Below, one piece after another: positions 58,320-64,000 of a stretch of DNA of 64,000 nt. The notes beneath the pieces are model-generated. The model saw only the letters and a program-made list of their open reading frames with translations, was not told the DNA's origin and did not search any database. How positions within the stretch are numbered: the stretch's first letter is position 1; each line of letters opens with the position of its first letter. The DNA comes from Balanoglossus misakiensis (Eukaryota > Hemichordata): the NCBI GenBank assembly GCA_040954595.2, contig CM082581.2, positions 372,001-436,000 of the forward strand, written 5' to 3'. The position numbers were made by a program, and so were the translations under genes.

Positions 58320-59197
58320 TCTTTAGTATCCACTAGATTTTCGTTGAAGTCGGCATTGTACATCCCTTCCAATTGTGATGAAATGGACTCCATACCTTTG
58401 ATAGAAGTATCACTGTCGATGATCTGGTCCATATTGATAAAGTTGATTGATGAGTTGGTTTCTTTCTTTCCTTTCATCGGCCCAATCAACGTCCATCCAA
58501 GTAATGTTCGGATTGCGTATGGTTGTTTTCTCCCGGCACGTCTTTCCTCCAGGACCCAGTGTGCTTCTGGAATGTCGTTACCGATCAGGATTGTGACTTC
58601 CTTGTTCTGCAATTCTGGTAATTCAACATCCTTCAGATGAGACCATTCCTTCGTATCCTCTGCTGTTGGTATACTGTTTGCCGTTATGGGAAGTTTGTCC
58701 GTCGTCCATACCTTATCAAGATGAACACTTTGATTTCTATGTAGACCTCGTACATCTAATTTAACTTCACGTCCATACTTCTTCGTTTCAGCATCAAGTG
58801 TGGAAAGTGTATATGTAATGGGTTGTCCACCCAAACCAAGTCTGTCTGCTAGAGATGAGAGACATATTGTTGTGTCTGAACCATTGTCCAGGAATGCATA
58901 AGTTTCAATCTCTGCTCCTCCCTCCACTCCACTTACTCGGACTGGTACAACTTGTAGGCTGATACGTGGCTTGTTTGTCCTGGTTGCTTTACAATGAACG
59001 GTGTTACCGGCCCCATTGGTTACTTCAGAATTCCCGTCACTTTTCTCGTCTTTATTCTTCCCAAGACGTGTTGTGGGTGGAGCTGGTCTACCACTTCCAC
59101 TGGGATACACTTCATTTGACGACTGGCTAGGATGTGACGATACTGGGTGTAGTAATGGGTGGTGAAGTCTTCCACAGTCAGTTACTGGACAAAACAA
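58151..59197 (-). CDS. pol: BEL/Pao protease region (fragment)
   Basis: The aspartic protease that would mature the polyprotein is identified by [11 protein letters not shown] (D104), followed by [12 protein letters not shown] and [12 protein letters not shown], characteristic BEL spacing and motifs. The active site reads DNG instead of DTG/DSG; whether that is a family variant or damage cannot be told here. The first residues ([16 protein letters not shown]) are the end of the zinc-knuckle region and lie just after an in-frame TGA, so the ATG is not the original start. The authentic frame appears to end near 58320; the last ~55 codons are out-of-frame read-through. Confidence 0.9.
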   Translation of the reverse strand: MFCPVTDCGRLHHPLLHPVSSHPSQSSNEVYPSGSGRPAPPTTRLGKNKDEKSDGNSEVTNGAGNTVHCKATRTNKPRISLQVVPVRVSGVEGGAEIETYAFLDNGSDTTICLSSLADRLGLGGQPITYTLSTLDAETKKYGREVKLDVRGLHRNQSVHLDKVWTTDKLPITANSIPTAEDTKEWSHLKDVELPELQNKEVTILIGNDIPEAHWVLEERRAGRKQPYAIRTLLGWTLIGPMKGKKETNSSINFINMDQIIDSDTSIKGMESISSQLEGMYNADFNENLVDTKECMSSTYSKDVYLKIQISMKSTVQLYKTILYKVMQKKYLMKTKKTIDGYGTYLIIR

Positions 59198-59464
59198 TCC
59201 ACTTTTGCAGTTTTTAGCGAAGTGTCAAGGGGTTGCTTCCAGACAACAATCACAGAGGTTCTGTTTTCGCACAAACGTTTTCTTCTCCATGAACGACTTC
59301 CTGGCAAACTTCCGGCATCTCTGCAGTTGGTGTTGTCCTTGGCAGAAAAGACATCTAATTTCTCTCTTGGATTGGCAGTAGGGTTTGTCTTGCGTCTTGC
59401 CGTACATTTCATGACCCACTTGAGTGGTCAAAGTAGTAGCCTTGGTGAATTGTTTGACCCTGGA
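59198..59464 (-). CDS. gag: BEL/Pao nucleocapsid-like zinc-knuckle segment, bounded by two stops
   Basis: Between the TAG that ends the gag frame and a TGA near 59224-59226 the same frame stays open and encodes RCLFCQGQHQLQRCRKF, a CCHC-type knuckle, and LCDCCLEAT. A second cysteine/histidine cluster follows after the TGA. Relatives have this as one continuous gag-pol frame, so both stops are probably point mutations; programmed read-through of the TAG cannot be excluded. Confidence 0.88.
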
Positions 59465-61273
59465 CTATACGTCTCTCTCTGGTTCTGGTTTTGATCCAAC
59501 CAACATCCCGAATCTTGTATTGGCCAAGGCTGCTCGCTTCTCCAAAAACGCTGTCAGATGGATGAATTCTGGTTCAATACCGGAGTAAATCATTCTTCCA
59601 GCTTCTTTTGCCCAATCTGCTTGTAGAAATGTAGGTAGGCGTCTCACTATCTTCTCCAATGTATCCATGGAGTTCAGATCAGCGGTGTATTTCATTTGGC
59701 TGGAACACATATGACAATTATTCATGTCACGTGCCAACTGTAGCAACTTTGATGTGTCCGTGGCCTTGATCTGTGGTCCCTTGACGACTTTGTCTATGGT
59801 GGCATGGACGATCGTGTGTTTCTGGCCGAAATTCTGGTATAATATTTTCCTTGCTTCAGTGTAACCTTGTTCTGGAGGTAGAATCACACAGTTCTTGATT
59901 GCTTCTTTGGCTGGTCCAGTGCAGTATTGGATGAGATAAGCCAATCTAGTGCCATCATCGGTTGTTCCGTTTACAATGTTTATCTCAAAATTTCTGATGA
60001 ACGTGGGGTACACTACTGGGTCACCATTAAACGATAGGAATTCCCGCTTCGGCAAATTCAAACTAGTTACAAGTGCTTGCGTGGCTTCACTCTGTTGTCT
60101 TATCATACTCTGTAGGATTTCGTGTTGCCCATCCCGCAATGGACTTGGTTCATTTCTATAAAGTTGTTCCCCAATATTGTGGTCCACGGGCTGCCATTCT
60201 GGTGCATTCGGATTTAATGCTGCCACATTGCCCTCCAACTGTTTCACATTTTCGGACAGCGGTCTGTCTTTAAGCAAAGTTGTTGTTGTGTTGAACCGGG
60301 AAACTTCTACTGGGGGACCACTCGACAATACATGGGGGTGATAATCTTGAAAAGACTGGAAATACCTGTCAATCTTCTCACTTGGACTGGTCATCCTTGC
60401 TTCACTTGTATCAACAAAATATTCTTTGGAATGAAACGAAGTTCCCTCTTCTGCTAATTCAGCCTCCATTTCAGCCTGTTTTAACTTCTGTTGAACGTCT
60501 AGAATCTTCAATGTTGACTGCATCTTTATTTCTTCTTCTCGAAGTCGCAGATCACGAAGCTTGGCTTTGGCTTCTTCTTCTTGCTGTATCTTTTCAAGTT
60601 CAAGCTGGGTTTCCAATATCTTCCTTCTTGCAATTCTTGAAGCTCGACTTGCCTTTGAACTCGATAAAGAACATATATTACTTGTCTGCCGGTTACCATT
60701 TCCATAAGACGTTTGACTATGTGATTTCTTTTTTACAGATTTTACCTGGTCCTTGGTAGAGTGACGTGAATTTTTGGAAGCCGCTGAACCGTTGACATCA
60801 TCCTCTTGTGAAGCTGGTGGCACTTCTGGCTCCAACCCACGTGACGGAGTTGTTATCGTGATTCGATGAGACGAAATCCAGTTCTTCAGGCGTTGTTCCA
60901 GACACTCTTTTCTGTTAACTTCAGATTCGTGTTCAAGTCGTACACTTTCTTGTTCGGACCTTGAAAGATGTTTCTGATATTCATAACAAGTATTTGTATA
61001 TGAAGTAAAAATCCTATCCAAGTCTTCTTTCTTTTTGGTAACTGCTTGGTAGTCAGGCGACGACATTAACATGGTCTCTACATCCATGTAAATACGTGTC
61101 ATATGGCCGCGGTAAGCGATAATTGATCTCCTTAATTTGAGAACTAAATCAATCGGCTTACCGGCTTTTTCTTCTCTTGTTGAGCTAGCTGTTTTTGATG
61201 AACTGCTACTCTTGACGGAGACAGGGCCTGGTGCTGCTGGAACGTGGAACACCTCGTCGTTTCCAGTTGCCAT
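59465..61273 (-). CDS. gag: BEL/Pao Gag polyprotein (602 codons)
   Basis: This structural protein would form the particle around element RNA. The ATG at 61273 follows the LTR and leader and is the first good start. Residues ~40-130 are helical and charged. Residues ~210-280 form a strong coiled coil (RKILETQLELEKIQQEEEAK and onward). Residues ~412-560 match the Pao gag domain (DUF1759-like: FLSFNGDPVVYPTFIRNFE, CTGPAKEAIKN, ARKILYQNFG). It ends in a TAG before the zinc-knuckle segment. No internal breaks are seen. Confidence 0.93.
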   Translation of the reverse strand: MATGNDEVFHVPAAPGPVSVKSSSSSKTASSTREEKAGKPIDLVLKLRRSIIAYRGHMTRIYMDVETMLMSSPDYQAVTKKKEDLDRIFTSYTNTCYEYQKHLSRSEQESVRLEHESEVNRKECLEQRLKNWISSHRITITTPSRGLEPEVPPASQEDDVNGSAASKNSRHSTKDQVKSVKKKSHSQTSYGNGNRQTSNICSLSSSKASRASRIARRKILETQLELEKIQQEEEAKAKLRDLRLREEEIKMQSTLKILDVQQKLKQAEMEAELAEEGTSFHSKEYFVDTSEARMTSPSEKIDRYFQSFQDYHPHVLSSGPPVEVSRFNTTTTLLKDRPLSENVKQLEGNVAALNPNAPEWQPVDHNIGEQLYRNEPSPLRDGQHEILQSMIRQQSEATQALVTSLNLPKREFLSFNGDPVVYPTFIRNFEINIVNGTTDDGTRLAYLIQYCTGPAKEAIKNCVILPPEQGYTEARKILYQNFGQKHTIVHATIDKVVKGPQIKATDTSKLLQLARDMNNCHMCSSQMKYTADLNSMDTLEKIVRRLPTFLQADWAKEAGRMIYSGIEPEFIHLTAFLEKRAALANTRFGMLVGSKPEPERDV

Positions 61274-61384
61274 GACTTTCTAATGTATCTGCTAGTACAC
61301 GGTTACACCAGGTTTCAGTCCAACGTCATCTGAGAACTATGTAGGATCCAATTCCTACTTGCATGGGCCCCTGGAGTACACACT

Positions 61385-61997
61385 CTGGACACTCGTGTTG
61401 TATAAAAATTCTCCTTTTATTTTACTGTCTACGAGGAGCAAACTGTTCGGTGCATACAAAATAGACCGTGCACGACGTAATAACACGGTTCTAATACTGG
61501 TATAACACTGGTATAACACGGGTACAACACGGTTCTGTATAAACAAATACATAGACGAAATAAATTCAAGTAAGTATTCAAAGGTAAATGTAAAATGCCG
61601 ATACAGAAGTTCAAACTCAATTACAAAGCAAATTCCAAAAATACAGCGTTTACAGGTAAGTAAATTCAAATCAATTCTACTCAATCGCTCAAAATTAATG
61701 GTTTATAAATGAAGTAGTCTGCGTCCTGGATAGCCGCTGCTTCTGTTGAAAGACCGCTCTGTATCGCTAAATAAAACAGGTAAGTCTTACCGCAGATGGT
61801 GACGCTTTTAGGGGTTCAAAAAGCATGCAGTGCAGTGCTCACAAACATGTAGCCTAGAAGGCCTGACGATGAAATGAAAACTTGCACACTGGCGAGGTGC
61901 CAATTTATAGTGAAAAGGAAATTTGCATATTGGATAACCACTATGTGCATGTGCACCTGCACACACAGCCATCCAATCAGGGAGGACTGCACTTACA
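61385..61997 (-). repeat. 5' LTR of the BEL/Pao element (approximate)
   Basis: Upstream of gag, minus-strand sequence begins TGTAAGTGCAGTCC at the satellite junction (TG may be shared with the satellite). It has a TATA-like CTATAAATTGG (about 61901-61910) and an AATAAA at 61421-61416, as expected for U3-R-U5. The inner end cannot be placed exactly because no second LTR survives for comparison; about 110 bases of leader precede gag, and I could not fix the primer binding site. Confidence 0.7.
61901..61911 (-). promoter_or_regulatory. TATA-like box of the BEL LTR
   Basis: CTATAAATTG on the minus strand, about 600 bases upstream of the gag ATG and within the LTR, is the likely Pol II promoter core. 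Inferred from motif and position. Confidence 0.45.
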
Positions 61998-64000
61998 CCG
62001 GCTCTATATGACACAGACTGGCGTAAGTTATCAACGGTGATTACGTCGGATTTCCTACGGCCTGGTTTAGCTGAAGCTAAAGACGTTGGCTAAGTCCGGC
62101 AAACAGAAGAGGGAAAGTCACAGCGGTTCAACACTTGACATTTGTTCGGGTAGGACTGCATTATTGCCTGTCAATTTCTAGAGAAAGCCCAAATTTAACC
62201 AGGGCGTTTCAAACACCGACGTTAGTTGGGGGCACGGCCTGCAGTACTGCCGGGTAAGCTGACATCGGCGTACCGCATATAATAAAGGGGGGGGGGGAAC
62301 AGAACGGTTCAATACTACATTTATTAGATATCAGCTAATTTTGGACAATCATCTAAAATCTAAATCATTTTTTCATATTTGGATATCTGATGATGTATGA
62401 AATTTCCATTATATGTAAAAATGGTGCTGATTATAAAAAATGCATTCTGATTTAATACAAAATTGCGTTTTAATCTTTTTTGCACCAAAAAGGTCATTTT
62501 TAGGCAAAACATTCTTTATTTTTTTAATTCGGTGACCTGATCATATATAAACAATTGCTTGTATGTTAAAAGTTTTTATGACTTTTAAAAGCAGTGACAC
62601 TGGCGGCATTTAACACGAAAATAACAATTTTAGCCACAATTTGGTCAAAATGGTAAATTTTTGAAAATTACAAAAAATACCTGTTTTCTACATTTTCGGA
62701 AATCTGATGGAGTATAGAATGCTCTTCGTATATATATATCGATACAAATTCCACAAAAGACCGTCTTATTTGGCTCACTTCAGACAAAATTGCGTTTTAC
62801 CAAATTTTTCTTGAAAATGTAATTTTTAGAAGAAAAATAAAAAAAACCTTTGTTCTTCGAATTTGGTGCCCTGATCATATATGACATGTTGATTGTATGT
62901 TAAAACTTTCGACCACTCCAAAAATGCAGAGATATTGACGGAATTCAAGAAAAAATAGCCATTTTGGCCATATTTTGACACAAATGGTAAATTTTTAAAA
63001 AATCATAAAAAATTAACTCTTTTCTTCATTTTCGGAAATATTATGGAGCATGAAGTGTCGTTCTCTTGTAAAAAGTGCTGCAAATTCCAGAAAAGGCGGT
63101 ATAATTTGAATCACCCAAGACAAAATTACCATTTTCGACTTTTTTTTCGAAAAATTGTCTTTTTTACAAAATAAATAAGAATAAATTCTTTTCTTAGTTT
63201 CAAACGGGTAGAGATACTTTCCACACGGGTTTTCTAACATTGAATTCCCGTTCATCAACTCAGATTTCCTACAGCATAAGTCGGCTAAAACCCTGACACT
63301 CTAGAGCAGAAACAGTTGCACACTGGTAACGTTGAACAAGTCGATTTTTCTATGGCCTGGCTCGGCTAAATCTCCGTCACAATATGACAGACACTAGCGT
63401 ACGTTAGCAACGGTGATCAAGTCAGATTTTCTACGGCATGGCTTGGATAAAGCCCCGGCACTCTAGAGCAGAAACACGCGTACAGAGACCACGTTGATCA
63501 AGTCTGATCTCCTACGGCTTGGCTCGACTAAAACCCCGGCACACTATGACAGACACTAGCGTTCGTTAGCAACGTCGATCAAGTCAGATTTCCTACGGCA
63601 TGGCTTGGCTAAAGCCCTGGCACTCTAGAGCAGAAACACGCGTACAGAGACCACGTTGATCTACTCACATTTCCTTCGGCCTGGCACGGCTGATGCCCCG
63701 GCACTATATATAGGACACAGACTGGCGTAAGTTAACAACGGTAATCACGTCGGGTTTCCTACGGCCTGGCTCAGCTGAAGCCCCGGCACTCTAGAGCAGA
63801 AACAGGCGTACATTGACCACGTTGATCAAGTCAGATTTCCTACGGCGTGACTCGGCTGGTGCACCGGCTCTATATGAGACAGACTGGCGTAAGTTTTCAA
63901 CGGTGATTACGTCGGATTTCCTACGGCCTGGTTTAGCTGAAGCCCCGGCACTTTAGAGCGGAAACACGCGTACATTGACCACGATGATCAAGTCAGATCT
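61996..64000 (+). repeat. Complex satellite, right part (runs off the window)
   Basis: Satellite resumes within CACCGGCTC at the BEL boundary. A ~178 bp internal deletion joins CTGAAG to AAAGACGTTGG near 62076-62085. One complete AT-rich zone and ten monomers follow up to the right edge, so the array continues beyond the window. Confidence 0.95.

Larger units (their letters stand above)
52649..61995 (-). mobile_element. BEL/Pao LTR retrotransposon, decayed, 3' LTR missing
   Basis: In minus-strand order there are a 5' LTR, gag, CCHC region, protease, RT/RNase H and integrase, which is the BEL/Pao order with integrase last. Breaks: an amber stop after gag, an opal stop after the zinc-knuckle region, a frame change with apparent internal deletion between protease and RT (58319-58151), and two DNA-transposon insertions in the integrase region. 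Only about 38 bases follow the integrase stop before satellite resumes. There is no 3' LTR, and 11 satellite bases are missing across the site, so one deletion removed the 3' LTR and its flank. Confidence 0.95.

Noticed and set aside
1-64000. tRNA, rRNA or snRNA genes
   Set aside because: I looked for B-box-like words and folded cloverleaf patterns by eye and found none I could support.

Overview
This is eukaryotic, repeat-dominated DNA. Evidence for that is the intron-like non-coding sequence, GAT and GTAT microsatellites, minisatellites, a complex satellite, and remains of LTR, non-LTR and DNA transposons. There is no operon-like gene layout and no tRNA or rRNA gene that I can see. The BEL/Pao element, the Tc1/mariner element, many short palindromic elements with TTA/TAA target duplications and the intron minisatellites fit a marine invertebrate, perhaps a deuterostome such as amphioxus, acorn worm or echinoderm. 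The sequence alone does not fix the species, and no complete host gene could be recognised.

Layout. 1-5.5 kb holds dispersed repeats (family 'R1', a 'GGCTGC' element and a 'GGGAGC' element). 5.5-10.5 kb is mostly unique, with three weak exon candidates that are phase-compatible when spliced, plus a fold-back element. 10.6-22.8 kb is a run of tandem arrays: GAT microsatellites; 13 copies of a ~173-233 bp unit; 7 copies of a 276/277 bp unit holding an exon-like 51-nt block; a diverged ~280 bp unit; a 90 bp unit; and a ~285 bp unit. 24.9-35.8 kb holds two very large inverted repeats set side by side (arms ~2.0-2.1 kb, loops ~1.2 kb) that meet over a 5-bp shared sequence. They carry nested TTA-target elements, a broken coding fragment and a scrambled LINE fragment. 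From 36.9 kb to the right edge runs a ~2.05 kb-unit satellite. Each unit has eleven ~81 bp monomers of two alternating types, a poly-G tract, and about 1.1 kb of AT-rich ~300 bp sub-repeats.

Two autonomous-type elements sit in the satellite. One is a structurally complete Tc1/mariner element (47841-49629). It has an intact transposase ORF, perfect 28-bp inverted repeats and a TA duplication that neighbouring satellite units confirm as an empty site. The other is a decayed minus-strand BEL/Pao retrotransposon (52649-61995). It keeps its 5' LTR, gag, protease, RT/RNase H and integrase, but has in-frame stops, an internal deletion with frame change, no 3' LTR, and two DNA elements inserted in its integrase region. 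One of those contains a further palindromic element, so the locus is nested four levels deep.

Best supported are the Tc1/mariner and BEL/Pao calls, the satellite architecture, the paired inverted repeats and the target-site duplications. Host exon and regulatory calls are weak and marked so. Copy identities were judged by eye and not measured.
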